NCBI GenBank assembly: GCA_963817945.1
Contig: CAWFQH010000001.1
Coordinates: 1 to 64,000, forward strand
DNA: 64,000 nucleotides
Source: VRUE01 sp963817945
Lineage (GTDB): Bacteria > Actinomycetota > Thermoleophilia > Solirubrobacterales > 70-9
Direction: 5' to 3'
The translations under genes were made by a program, and so were the position numbers. This document shows, one piece after another, positions 26,003-34,307 of the stretch (within the stretch, counting starts at the first letter, position 1; each line of letters begins with the position of its first letter). Under the pieces are notes generated by a model. That model worked only from the letters and a program-made list of their open reading frames with translations, was not told the DNA's origin and searched no databases.

Positions 26003-26695
26003 CAGCTCCAGTTGGCTGTAGGCCACTGAGTCGAACGAGCGGCGGTGCAGCGGCGAGATCCCCAGCCGCTCGATCGCAGCGCGGTGCTCGGGGGTCGAGT
26101 AGCCGACGTGCTCGTCGAAGCCCCAGCCGTCGTGGACCCGTGCTGCCACCTGCATGTAGCGGTCGCGGCTGACCTTTGCGACAACCGAGGCCGCGGCGAT
26201 CGCGGCACTTGTGCCGTCACCTTCGACCACGGCCCGATGCGATACAGAGCAGTGGCGCAGCGAGAAGCCATCGACGAGGCAGATCGCCTCCGCTTCGGGT
26301 GCCAGCCGCTCCAGGGCACACGAGAGAGCTTCTAGGTTGGTGACGTGGAGCCCGCGGTTGTCGATCCCCCGCACGCACCGCACCGCGACGCTGACCCGGG
26401 TTGCCGCCCGCAGTACCGCCGGATAGAGCTCCTCGCGCCGCTCCGGCTTCATCTGCTTGGAGTCGTGCAGGCCGGCCAGCGCGCGGCGGTCTGCCCGCGA
26501 AAGCGTCTCGTAATCAATCAGGACGGCGGCAGCGACCAGCGGGCCCGCAAGACAGCCCCTGCCGGCCTCATCAGCCCCGGCAACGAAGCGGCTGCCAAGG
26601 CCCCGATCGAAGGCGAAGAGGCGGCGCGAGCGCGCCAGTCTTCGTCGGTGGGCTTTAGAAGATCCCGACCCGGTCTGGCGGCCAGTAGGTGGCAA
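25997..26695 (-). CDS. rnhB: Ribonuclease HII
   Basis: About 232 aa from a TTG at 26695; the start is uncertain because no ATG or GTG lies near the conserved region and a CTG at 26638 would give the conventional N-terminus just before LFAFDRG. Core motifs are ADEAGRGCLAGPL, LHDSKQM, LVDGFSL and GDGTSAAIAAASVVAKVSRD. It removes ribonucleotides and RNA primers from DNA. The gene overlaps the end of lepB in either case, in the conserved rplS-lepB-rnhB order. Confidence 0.88.
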   Translation of the reverse strand: MPPTGRQTGSGSSKAHRRRLARSRRLFAFDRGLGSRFVAGADEAGRGCLAGPLVAAAVLIDYETLSRADRRALAGLHDSKQMKPERREELYPAVLRAATRVSVAVRCVRGIDNRGLHVTNLEALSCALERLAPEAEAICLVDGFSLRHCSVSHRAVVEGDGTSAAIAAASVVAKVSRDRYMQVAARVHDGWGFDEHVGYSTPEHRAAIERLGISPLHRRSFDSVAYSQLELA

Positions 26696-27275
26696 AGGCC
26701 TTGCCGATGATCCAATCGCGGGGGACAGGTCCCCAGAAACGGCTGTCTTGGCTCGCCCCACGGTTGTCGCCCATCATGAAGTAATGGTCGGGCGGGATGA
26801 CGATTGATTTCGGCAAATAGCAGGAGCCGCCGCCAACTTCGCAGGGTTTGATGTAGGACTCGTCCGTCACCTCGACCCCGTTGACGACCGGATGGCCGTT
26901 GCGGATGCTCAGCTTGTCGCCTGGCCCAGCGACGATCCGCTTGATGAAGTTCTGGTCCGAGCGGGCTGGGGTCCCTTTCGCGCAGGCCTGTTCGGGGAGG
27001 GGTTCCGCGCATTCGCCGCCGCTGTCGGCCCCAGCCGGGGGATGGAAGACGACGATGTCGCCGATCTCCGGATCGGTGAAGTGGTAGAGGAAGCGGTTAA
27101 CCAGGACGCGCTGGCCGACGTCCAGGGTGGGCTCCATCGACTGAGACGGGATCTGGTACGGCTTGACGAGCCAGGCCTGGATCGCCAGCGCCAGGCCGAG
27201 CGCGAGGGCGACGATGAGGATCAGCTCGACGAAGCCGCCGACCGCCCCGTGGGCCTTGGGAATCCGCGGTCTCAG
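26655..27275 (-). CDS. lepB: Signal peptidase I
   Basis: About 206 aa. The only in-frame ATG (27137) is the Met of the catalytic motif PSQSMEPT, so starting there would remove both the active Ser and the membrane anchor. Reading upstream in the same frame gives a good membrane helix (FVELILIVALALGLALAI) and then a CTG at 27275 that overlaps the rplS stop (CTGA) with GAGG at a suitable distance. I take this CTG as the start. Ser46 and Lys112 (FIKRIVAGPGD) form the catalytic dyad and GDNRGASQDSR is box E. It cleaves signal peptides from exported proteins. Confidence 0.85.
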   Translation of the reverse strand: MRPRIPKAHGAVGGFVELILIVALALGLALAIQAWLVKPYQIPSQSMEPTLDVGQRVLVNRFLYHFTDPEIGDIVVFHPPAGADSGGECAEPLPEQACAKGTPARSDQNFIKRIVAGPGDKLSIRNGHPVVNGVEVTDESYIKPCEVGGGSCYLPKSIVIPPDHYFMMGDNRGASQDSRFWGPVPRDWIIGKAFATYWPPDRVGIF

Positions 27276-27997
27276 TCTTTGCCCTCGTCGGAGGCCTCAG
27301 CCTCCGGCTCCGCCTCGGACGACTCCTCGGCAGCAGGCTCCCCCGCCGCGGCTTCATCCTGAGGTTGCTCAGCCTCCGACGCCTCTTCCGCGGGTGGCGT
27401 GGATGAGGGGTCTTCGCCCGCAGCGTCGTCCCGCGAGGACGATGACCCCTCATCCTCGACAGGACCCGCGGTCGGGGCGGCCTGGGCCTCCTCGCCCGCA
27501 GCGTCGTCCCGCGAGGACGAGGACCCCTCGTCGTCGACAGGACCCGCGGTCGGGGCGGCCTCATCCTGAGCCTCCTCAGCAGTAGCGCCCTCGGAGTCAA
27601 CGGGCTCCGGCTCAGGAGGAGGCGGCGCCGAGATCAGCTCGTCGTCAATCCCCCACCTCCGCTCGGCGACCCTTGCCGCCTTGCCGATCCGGCCACGCAA
27701 GTAGTAGAGCTTGGCCCGGCGCACGTCGCCGCGCGCCGCGATCTCCAGTTTCTCGATCTTCGGTGAGTGCAGGGGAAAGGTTCGCTCGACGCCGACGCCG
27801 AAGGACTGCTTGCGAACCGTGAACGTCTCGCGGGCGCCAGAGCCTTGCCGCTTCAGCACGACTCCCTCGAAGACCTGGGTGCGGCGCCGGCTTCCCTCAA
27901 CCACCTGGAAGTGAACGCGCACGCGATCGCCAGGGGCAAACGACGGAAGCCCCTGCCTCTGTTGGCGCTGCTCGATGCTGTCGATGACGCTGCTCAT
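27272..27997 (-). CDS. rplS: 50S ribosomal protein L19 with long acidic C-terminal extension
   Basis: 241 aa, about twice the usual length. Residues 1-118 are a normal L19 (GDRVRVHFQVVEG, RRAKLYYLRGRIGKAARV). The remaining 120 residues are Glu/Asp/Ala/Ser/Pro-rich and contain two tandem 26-residue units, each with DEGSSSSRDDAAGE, encoded by a pair of palindromic elements (27388-27549). The reading frame is open throughout and ends with the lepB overlap, so the extension is probably translated. An intrinsic terminator lies between trmD and this gene, so it may have its own promoter. Confidence 0.93.
   Translation of the reverse strand: MSSVIDSIEQRQQRQGLPSFAPGDRVRVHFQVVEGSRRRTQVFEGVVLKRQGSGARETFTVRKQSFGVGVERTFPLHSPKIEKLEIAARGDVRRAKLYYLRGRIGKAARVAERRWGIDDELISAPPPPEPEPVDSEGATAEEAQDEAAPTAGPVDDEGSSSSRDDAAGEEAQAAPTAGPVEDEGSSSSRDDAAGEDPSSTPPAEEASEAEQPQDEAAAGEPAAEESSEAEPEAEASDEGKD
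27388..27549. repeat. In-gene palindromic element, tandem pair (rplS)
   Basis: Unit 1 has ends CCGCGGGTGGCG (27388) and GACAGGACCCGCGG (to 27471), an internal 12-bp stem (27401-27412 with 27444-27455) and the centre GCCCGCAGCG. A 78-bp tandem duplication (GCCCGCAGCG at about 27416 and 27494) gives the second unit, which ends at 27549. It is read in frame as part of the L19 tail. Confidence 0.88.
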
Positions 27998-28057
27998 GTC
28001 AATTTCGCTCGCTCATGCTCATCGCCACCGGAGATCTCATTCGCTCGCGGAGGCGAG

Positions 28058-28099
28058 AAAAAACCGCCGGAGCCGGTGCATGGCGCCGCGCGGTGGCGG
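28058..28099 (-). terminator. Intrinsic terminator or attenuator between trmD and rplS
   Basis: On the minus strand an imperfect GC-rich stem closed by CCGCC (28095-28099) and GGCGG (28064-28068) is followed at once by six T (28063-28058). It lies in the 110-bp gap between trmD and rplS, so it may limit read-through or regulate L19. Confidence 0.7.
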
Positions 28100-28107
28100 A
28101 ATCGTAC

Positions 28108-28785
28108 CTACTTGGAGTCCCGCTCGAACTGCTCGGCCCGAGCCTGGCTCTGCTCTGCCCGCCAACGGCGGACCCGATCGTGGTCGCCGGAGAGCAGCAC
28201 GTCGGGCACCCCCCAGCCCCGGTAGGTCGGTGGGCGGGTGTAGTGGGGGTACTCCGGCGCGCCCTCGAGGACGCGGCTGAACGACTCCTCGACCGCGCTC
28301 TGCTCGTGCCCCAGCGCCCCCGGCAACTTCCGCATCACGACGTCCGCCAAGACCATCGCCGGCAGCTCGCCACCGGCCAGGACGTAGCGTCCGATCGAGA
28401 CCTCGTCGTGTGCCAGGTGCTCGTGCACCCGCTCGTCGAACCCCTCGTAGCGCCCGCAGAGCAGCGCTACATGCGGCTCCTGGGTCAGCTCATCCGCCAG
28501 CTCGTCGTCAAGCAAACGGCCGGTCGGCGAGAGCACGACGATCCGCGGGTTCTCGCCGTTGGCGTAGGCCGCCTGTAGGGCCGCGTCGACGACATCGACC
28601 CGCAGCACCATCCCCGCCCCCCCGCCGTAGGGGGCGTCGTCGACCTGGCCCGCTCCCAGCGGAGTCGTCTTGCGGTAGTTGAAGAAGCGCAGCTCGTTGC
28701 CTTCGACCAGGGCGTTCTGGACCGAGCGCTGAGACTGGAACCAGTCGAATGCCTCCGGGAAAAGGGTGAAGACGTCGAGCTTCAC
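28108..28785 (-). CDS. trmD: tRNA (guanine-N1-)-methyltransferase
   Basis: 225 aa. SPOUT methyltransferase making m1G37 in tRNA. Motifs: MKLDVFTLFPEAF, DDAPYGGGAGMV, the trefoil-knot loop region LSPTGRLLDD and LLCGRYEGFDERV, followed by GRYVLAGGELPAM. Full length. In the usual rpsP-khpA-(rimM)-trmD-rplS order, but rimM is absent between khpA and trmD: the gap is only 13 bp. Confidence 0.96.
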   Translation of the reverse strand: MKLDVFTLFPEAFDWFQSQRSVQNALVEGNELRFFNYRKTTPLGAGQVDDAPYGGGAGMVLRVDVVDAALQAAYANGENPRIVVLSPTGRLLDDELADELTQEPHVALLCGRYEGFDERVHEHLAHDEVSIGRYVLAGGELPAMVLADVVMRKLPGALGHEQSAVEESFSRVLEGAPEYPHYTRPPTYRGWGVPDVLLSGDHDRVRRWRAEQSQARAEQFERDSK

Positions 28786-28798
28786 TCGAGGGCGCCGC

Positions 28799-29029
28799 TC
28801 AGTCGAGGATGTCGACGATGACGCGGCGGTCGAGGCGCACGGCGGCGGCCTTGGCGATGGTACGGATCGCGTTGGCGACCCTGCCGCCCTTGCCGATCAC
28901 CCGGCCGAGGTCGTCCTCGGCGACGGTGATCTCGTAGACGAGCGCTCCGTCCTCTTCCAGCTCCTCAACGACGACGGCCCCAGGGTCCTCTACCAACGCC
29001 TTGACGAGGAACTCGAGCAGCTCCGTCAC
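28799..29029 (-). CDS. khpA: KH-domain RNA-binding protein KhpA
   Basis: 76 aa, typical length. Single KH domain with the GKGGRVANAIRTI loop-helix. KhpA pairs with KhpB in other Gram-positives to bind RNA and influence cell division and translation. It lies 14 bp after rpsP and 13 bp before trmD, clearly in the operon. Confidence 0.95.
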   Translation of the reverse strand: MTELLEFLVKALVEDPGAVVVEELEEDGALVYEITVAEDDLGRVIGKGGRVANAIRTIAKAAAVRLDRRVIVDILD

Positions 29030-29043
29030 CGGCTGGACACCTA

Positions 29044-29298
29044 CTAGCTTCCGGAGGCGGCGATGCCCTTGGCGCGCAGCAGGTTGGCGACCGACTCCGA
29101 AGGCTGGGCGCCGTGCTCGAGCCAGTGGCGGGCGCGCTCCTCATCGAGCACGATGGTCGACGGCTCGGTCTGCGGGTTGTATTGACCGATCGTCTCGATC
29201 GTCCGCCCGTCGCGGGGCGAGCGTTTGTCGGCGACAACGATCCGCCAGATCGGGTTCTTCTTCGAACCCACCCTTCTCAGTCTTATCCGTACGGCCAT
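29044..29298 (-). CDS. rpsP: 30S ribosomal protein S16
   Basis: 84 aa, full length. MAVRIRLRRVGSKKNPIWRI is the diagnostic S16 N-terminus, followed by YNPQTEPS. First ribosomal gene after ffh in the operon. A leader stem-loop lies in the 70-bp gap upstream. Confidence 0.97.
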   Translation of the reverse strand: MAVRIRLRRVGSKKNPIWRIVVADKRSPRDGRTIETIGQYNPQTEPSTIVLDEERARHWLEHGAQPSESVANLLRAKGIAASGS

Positions 29299-29325
29299 GA
29301 GCGCGCGAGAGGTTACAGGACTCGC

Positions 29326-29361
29326 CCGGCACGCCCGGACGCGAAGCAGAGGACGTGCCGG
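29326..29361 (-). other. Stem-loop in the ffh-rpsP gap
   Basis: An 8-bp perfect stem CCGGCACG/CGTGCCGG (29326-29333 with 29354-29361) with a 20-nt loop. No T-run. It could be an mRNA-stability or leader element. Confidence 0.4.
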
Positions 29362-29368
29362 CTGAACA

Positions 29369-30736
29369 TCAGCGCCTGCGGACCTTCGGGCGCGGTGCTC
29401 CTCCGCCGCCCATCTGGGCTAGCTGCTGAGCACTGGGCGTCTTGCCGGAGACCATCTGCCGCATCAGCTTGCGCATCTGGTCGAACTGCTTGACGAGCTG
29501 GTTGACCTGCTGCACCCTCGTCCCCGACCCTTCGGCGATCCGCTTGCGCCGTGAGCCCTTAATGATCCCCGGGTTTGCACGCTCCAGGGGCGTCATCGAG
29601 AGGATGATTGCCTCGACCCGGTCCAGCTCCCCCTCGTCGACCTCGGCGTTCTTCAGCTCCTTCATCGCCCCCATCCCGGGCAGCATCCCGATCAGGCCAC
29701 TGAGCGGGCCCATCTTGCGCACCTGTTTCATCTGCTGCAGGAAGTCCTCCAGGGTGAAGCTGTCGCTTTCCAGTTTCTTCTGCAGGTCCTCGGCCTGGCG
29801 CTCGTCGACCTGCTGCTCGGCTTTCTCGATCAGGCTGAGGACGTCGCCCATGCCGAGGATGCGGGACGCCATCCGGTCGGGGTGGAAGCGCTCGAAGGCA
29901 TCCAACTTCTCGCCGGTCGAGGCGAAGAGGATCGGCTTGCCGGTCACGGCCTTGACCGAGAGGGCGGCGCCGCCGCGGGCGTCGCCGTCGAGCTTGGTCA
30001 TGACGACGCCGTCGAACTCGGCCGCATCGGCGAAGGATTCGGCGACTCCGACGGCGTCCTGGCCGGTCATCGCGTCGACGACCAGCAGCACGTCGTGCGG
30101 CTTGACCCGCTTGCGGATCCTCGCCAGCTCCGCCATCAGGTCCTCGTCGACGTGGAGGCGCCCCGCGGTGTCGACGATCAGCGCGTCGCGATTCTCCTCG
30201 CGGGCGCGGTCGAGCGCCCAGGCGGCTATCTCTACCGGGTCGGCATCGGTGCCCTGCTCGTAGACATGGGCACCGACGCGCTTGCCGACGGTGACCAGCT
30301 GATCGACGGCGGCGGGGCGGTAGACGTCGCACGCTGCCAGCGCGATGTTCTTGCCCGACTCGCCCAGGTGGCGGGCCAGCTTCGCGCAAGCGGTCGTCTT
30401 GCCGGAGCCCTGCAGGCCGGCCATCAAGATCACGGTCGGGCCGCTGGAGGCGAAGGCGAGGTCGCGGCCGGCGCCCCCCATCAGTGCCGTCAGCTCCTCG
30501 TTGACGATCTTCACCACTTGCTGGCCCGGATCGAGGCTCTCCAGCACGTCGGAGCCGAGGCAGCGCTCCTTCAGCGTCTTGGTGAAGCTTTTGACGACCT
30601 TGAAGTTGACGTCGGCCTCGAGCAGGGCGAGGCGGATCTCCCGCATCGCCGCGTCGACGTCTCCCTCACTGAGAGTGCCGCGCGAGCGGACGTCGGAGAG
30701 CGTCGCCTGAAGCCGGTCTGAGAGCTGGTCGAACAC
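29369..30736 (-). CDS. ffh: Signal recognition particle protein Ffh
   Basis: 455 aa. NG GTPase domain: GLQGSGKTTACAKLA, DTAGRLHVDEDL and TKLDGDARGG; the C-terminal Met-rich M domain (about 305-430) binds 4.5S RNA and signal sequences (LPGMGAMKELKN, SRRKRIAEGSG). Targets nascent membrane proteins to FtsY. A stem-loop separates it from ftsY. Confidence 0.97.
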   Translation of the reverse strand: MFDQLSDRLQATLSDVRSRGTLSEGDVDAAMREIRLALLEADVNFKVVKSFTKTLKERCLGSDVLESLDPGQQVVKIVNEELTALMGGAGRDLAFASSGPTVILMAGLQGSGKTTACAKLARHLGESGKNIALAACDVYRPAAVDQLVTVGKRVGAHVYEQGTDADPVEIAAWALDRAREENRDALIVDTAGRLHVDEDLMAELARIRKRVKPHDVLLVVDAMTGQDAVGVAESFADAAEFDGVVMTKLDGDARGGAALSVKAVTGKPILFASTGEKLDAFERFHPDRMASRILGMGDVLSLIEKAEQQVDERQAEDLQKKLESDSFTLEDFLQQMKQVRKMGPLSGLIGMLPGMGAMKELKNAEVDEGELDRVEAIILSMTPLERANPGIIKGSRRKRIAEGSGTRVQQVNQLVKQFDQMRKLMRQMVSGKTPSAQQLAQMGGGGAPRPKVRRR

Positions 30737-30760
30737 GGCAGACCAGCTTAGGCCAGTGAG

Positions 30761-30797
30761 TTCGACGTTTGTCGCCGTATGTTTGACAAACGTCGAA
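30761..30797 (-). terminator. Hairpin between ftsY and ffh
   Basis: 13-bp perfect stem (30761-30773 with 30785-30797) and an 11-nt loop, located 8 bp after the ftsY stop and 24 bp before the ffh start. The stem is strong but no T-run follows, so complete termination is unlikely. Confidence 0.55.
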
Positions 30798-30805
30798 GTC
30801 GACCA

Positions 30806-31801
30806 CTATTCGGCAGCAAGGAGGGCCTGCGCGAATTCCTCGGGGTCGAAGGGGCGCAGGTCCTGCAGCGACTCGCCAGCGCCGATCAGCTTCACCGGGA
30901 TCTCCAGCTCGTTGGCGATCGCCAGCACGATGCCGCCCTTGGCGGTGCCGTCGAGCTTGGTCAGGACGACGCCGTCGACGTCGACCGCTTCGGAGAAGAC
31001 CTTGGCCTGCCGCAGCCCGTTCTGGCCGGTAGTCGCGTCGATCGAGATCAGCGTCTCGTGCGGGGCGTCGGGCATCTGCTTGCCGATCACTCGCCGCACC
31101 TTCGTCAGCTCGTCCATCAGGTTGCCCTGGGTGTGGAGCCGCCCGGCGGTGTCGACGATGACGACGTCGGCCCCGCGGGCGCGGGCGGCGGCGATCGCGT
31201 CGAACGCGACGGCGCCCGGGTCGCCTCCCTCCGCCGAGCGGACCAGTTCGGCGCCCGCCCGCTTTGCCCACTCGGCCAGCTGCTCGGCGGCGGCGGCCCG
31301 GTAGGTGTCGGCGGCGGCCAGCACCACCGAGAGGCCGAGCTCCTGCGAGAGATGCCAGGCGATCTTGCCGATCGTCGTCGTCTTGCCGGTCCCGTTGACG
31401 CCGACCATCAGCAGTACCGCCGGCTCGCCGCTGAGGTCGATCGGGGCGCGCCCGTTGGCGGCGACCTCGGCGAGGATCTCGATCAGGCGGTCGCGCACCG
31501 CCTCGCCGTCGGCCGGCACCGCGCCCGAGTCGACCTCCTGCTCAAGCCGCTCGACCACCTCCGCCGTCGTCGGGGCGCCGACGTCGGCGAGGATCAACGC
31601 CTCCTCCAGGCGCTCCCAGGTTTCCTCGTCGATCCGGTCAAAGAGGCTGGAAGAGATCTCCTCGGCCAGCGCTTGGCGGCTCTTCGAGAGGCTCTCGCGC
31701 AGGCGCCGGAAGACGCCGCGGCGCTCGCCCTCGTCCTGTGGCGGCGCAGGCGTCGCCTCACGCGAGCCGAGGTCGAAGATCTCCTGCCAGGAGGTCGCCA
31801 C
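30806..31801 (-). CDS. ftsY: SRP receptor FtsY
   Basis: 331 aa. A short acidic/basic N-terminal region instead of a long A domain, then the N-domain helices and the G domain with GVNGTGKTTTIGKIA, DTAGRLHTQGN and TKLDGTAKGG. The C-terminus has GAGESLQDLRPFD. It docks Ffh-ribosome complexes at the membrane. It starts 9 bp after the smc stop. Confidence 0.97.
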   Translation of the reverse strand: MATSWQEIFDLGSREATPAPPQDEGERRGVFRRLRESLSKSRQALAEEISSSLFDRIDEETWERLEEALILADVGAPTTAEVVERLEQEVDSGAVPADGEAVRDRLIEILAEVAANGRAPIDLSGEPAVLLMVGVNGTGKTTTIGKIAWHLSQELGLSVVLAAADTYRAAAAEQLAEWAKRAGAELVRSAEGGDPGAVAFDAIAAARARGADVVIVDTAGRLHTQGNLMDELTKVRRVIGKQMPDAPHETLISIDATTGQNGLRQAKVFSEAVDVDGVVLTKLDGTAKGGIVLAIANELEIPVKLIGAGESLQDLRPFDPEEFAQALLAAE

Positions 31802-31810
31802 GCGCGAAGC

Positions 31811-34267
31811 CTAGGCAGCAGCGGCGGAATCGTCGCGCGAGCGCGGCCCCGCTGGCGGCTTGGCGCCAAGCAGGCCGGGAGCGTCGTCTACGAGCTCTCG
31901 TCCGTTCCCGGCTGCGACGCCCGCGAACGGCGGCGGAGTGTCGGCCTCCCCTTCCCCGGCTTCGCGCGGAAGGCGTCGGGAGACCACCCTGGTGACGCCG
32001 TCGCCGCCCATCGTGACCCCATAGAGCACGTCGGCAGCGTCCATCGTCCGTTTCTGGTGGGTGACGATCACAAACTGGGCCCGGTCGCAGAAGCGGCGGA
32101 TCAGCTGCAGGAAACGGTCGATGTTGGCGTCGTCGAGTGCCGCCTCGACCTCGTCGAGGATGTAGAAGGGACAGGGGCGGGCGAGGAAGACGGCAAAGAC
32201 GAAGGCAATCGCGACCAGCGACTTCTCGCCGCCGGAAAGCAGCGAGAGCTTGCGAGTCGACTTGCCGGCCGGGGTCACCTCGATCTCGACTCCGAGCTCC
32301 TCGCGCTCCTCTTCCTCCTCGGCCTCCGCTTCCGCCTCGGGGTCGGGAGCTGCGGGCTGCTCGGCCTCCTCGGCGCTCCGCACCGGACGCAGGCTGACCC
32401 GGCGCAGGCGTCCCCTGCCGCCGGGGAATAGGTGCTCGACCATCTCCTCGAAGTTCTTCGCCGTCGCCTCAAAGGTTTGCTCGAAGGCGCGCTCGATCTC
32501 ACGGTCGACGTCGCGGATCAGCGCCTCCAGCTCGCGCATTCCCCGCTCGGTGTCCTCACGCTGGGCCTGCAGCGACTCGACGTGCTCGCGCGCCTCCTCG
32601 TATTCCTGCTCGGCGAGCGGATTGACCGGTCCGATCTGGGCGCGGCGGCGGTCCAGCCGCTGCAGCCGGCGCTCGATCTCTGCCCGCTCCTCGTCGCTGA
32701 GCGGTTGCTCGGCGGGGCCAACCTCCTCGCCGAGCCGCTCGGCGATCGTCGCCAGCTCCTTCGCTGCCTCGGCGCGGCGGTCACCGAGGTGGGCCGCCTC
32801 GACCTCGGCCGCCGTCAGCTCGTCCGAGGCGACTTTCATCTCGACCTGCAGCTCCGACTCCTGCTGCGAGCAGGCGCGCATTTCCTCGGCGATCTCGTCG
32901 CCGCCGTCCTGCCCGCCGACGACCTTGGCTTCGATCCGCTCGACCCGGCCGCGGATCGCCGTCTCGGCAGCGGCCATCGCGGCCGCCCCCGACCGCACGT
33001 CGTCGAGCAGCTCCTCGCCCGCGGCGACACGTCGGCGCAACGCCTCGCGGTGGCGCTCGCCGAGCAGACCCTCGGCCCGGCGGGCGTGCCGCGCCGCTCG
33101 CTCCGCCCCACTCTGCACGGTGCTCAGCGCTTTCTCGCGATCGGCCTCGGCCAAAGCGTCGGAGCGAGCCCGCGCCAGCCCCTCCGCTGCGCCAGCCAGA
33201 CCGGCGTCGATCTCGGCCAACTCCTCCCCCAGCTTGCGCGCCCGCTCGGCCGGGGCCCCGCCGGTCGAGCCGAGATCCAGCGTCAGTGGCCCGAATTCGG
33301 CCCGCAGGCCCTCCAGGGCCGCCGCCAGAGCACCCTCGCGATCGCCCAGGCTTGCCGCCCGCACCGCGATCCGCTGCTGCTCGCCGCGCAGCTTCGTCAG
33401 CAATCCCCAGGCCTGGGTGCGCTCCCGATCACGGGCGGCGAAGCGCTCCTCCGCGGCGCGGCGGCGCTCGCTCACCTCCGTAAGCCGTTGCTCGAGCTTG
33501 GTGCGCGCCGCGCGCGCCCCCTCCGCCGCCTTTTCCGCGGCCAGGGCTCGGTCGGCGCCAAAGCGCAGCTCCTCGGCAACCAGTCGGCCGCGAAGCTCCA
33601 GTTCCTCGCGCTCGATCCTCGCCCCCAACTCCGCCGCCTGCGCCTGGCGCTTCAGCGGCCGCAGGCGGGCCCGTGCCTCCCGCTCGACGTCGAGCGCGCG
33701 GTCGAGGTTGTCGCTCGCCGCACGCAGCTTCAGCTCGGCCCGGCGGCGACGCTTGCGGTGCTTGCCGAGCCCCGCCGCCTCCTCGATCAGCAGGCGCCGC
33801 TCGCGCGGCTTGGAATGGACGATCGACTCGACCCGGCCCTGGCTGATCACCGAGTGCATCTCGCGACCAAGATTGGTGTCCGAAAGGACCTCGACGACGT
33901 CGACGAGGCGGCAGCGGGCGCCGTTGAGGCGGTAACCGCCGTCGCCGGAGCGGTCGAGTCGTCGTTCGATCGCGATCTCCGAAAGCTCCGTCGCGGCCCG
34001 GCCCTCGCCGTTGTCGATCGTCACCTGGACCTCCGCCGCGCGGCGTTGGCCGATGCCCTTGCCGCCGGCGGAGATCACGTCCTGCATCGAGGCACCGCGA
34101 ATAGCGCCCGGGCTCTGCTCGCCGAGCGCCCAGAGGACGGCGTCGGTGATGTTCGACTTGCCGGAGCCGTTGGGCCCGACGATCACGCTGACGCCCGGCG
34201 AAAACTCCAGCCGGGTGCGCTCGGGGAACGACTTGAACCCCTTCATCTCGATCGATTTCAGATACAT
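31811..34267 (-). CDS. smc: Chromosome segregation SMC-like ATPase, short and apparently hinge-less
   Basis: 818 aa from ATG 34267 (MYLKSIEMKGFKSFPERT). Typical bacterial SMC is about 1150-1200 aa. The head halves are normal: Walker A GPNGSGKS (31-38), signature LLSGGEKS (about 676) and Walker B FYILDEVEAALDD (about 701). The middle, residues 170-600, is almost entirely coiled-coil with only a short Gly/Pro break (about 335-355) and no segment long enough or suitable in sequence for the roughly 150-residue hinge. The C-head also carries an acidic Glu-run insert (about 620-650). Conserved rnc-smc-ftsY order supports SMC identity. How it dimerises is unclear. Confidence 0.9.
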   Translation of the reverse strand: MYLKSIEMKGFKSFPERTRLEFSPGVSVIVGPNGSGKSNITDAVLWALGEQSPGAIRGASMQDVISAGGKGIGQRRAAEVQVTIDNGEGRAATELSEIAIERRLDRSGDGGYRLNGARCRLVDVVEVLSDTNLGREMHSVISQGRVESIVHSKPRERRLLIEEAAGLGKHRKRRRRAELKLRAASDNLDRALDVEREARARLRPLKRQAQAAELGARIEREELELRGRLVAEELRFGADRALAAEKAAEGARAARTKLEQRLTEVSERRRAAEERFAARDRERTQAWGLLTKLRGEQQRIAVRAASLGDREGALAAALEGLRAEFGPLTLDLGSTGGAPAERARKLGEELAEIDAGLAGAAEGLARARSDALAEADREKALSTVQSGAERAARHARRAEGLLGERHREALRRRVAAGEELLDDVRSGAAAMAAAETAIRGRVERIEAKVVGGQDGGDEIAEEMRACSQQESELQVEMKVASDELTAAEVEAAHLGDRRAEAAKELATIAERLGEEVGPAEQPLSDEERAEIERRLQRLDRRRAQIGPVNPLAEQEYEEAREHVESLQAQREDTERGMRELEALIRDVDREIERAFEQTFEATAKNFEEMVEHLFPGGRGRLRRVSLRPVRSAEEAEQPAAPDPEAEAEAEEEEEREELGVEIEVTPAGKSTRKLSLLSGGEKSLVAIAFVFAVFLARPCPFYILDEVEAALDDANIDRFLQLIRRFCDRAQFVIVTHQKRTMDAADVLYGVTMGGDGVTRVVSRRLPREAGEGEADTPPPFAGVAAGNGRELVDDAPGLLGAKPPAGPRSRDDSAAAA

Positions 34268-34307
34268 CTCGTCCCAGCTAAGGCTCGCGTTTGAGTCGGA
34301 CGCGACG

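Noticed and set aside
26655..27137. lepB starting at the ATG at 27137
   Set aside because: It would delete the catalytic Ser and the membrane anchor, while good coding sequence continues upstream in frame.
27388..27549. CRISPR-like direct repeats
   Set aside because: Only two units, 78 bp apart, part of an open reading frame; they are a tandem duplication of a palindromic element.
32250..34294. Long plus-strand open frames opposite smc
   Set aside because: Ser/Arg-rich or Leu/Arg-rich shadow translations of the coiled-coil codons; no motif and no ribosome-binding site.
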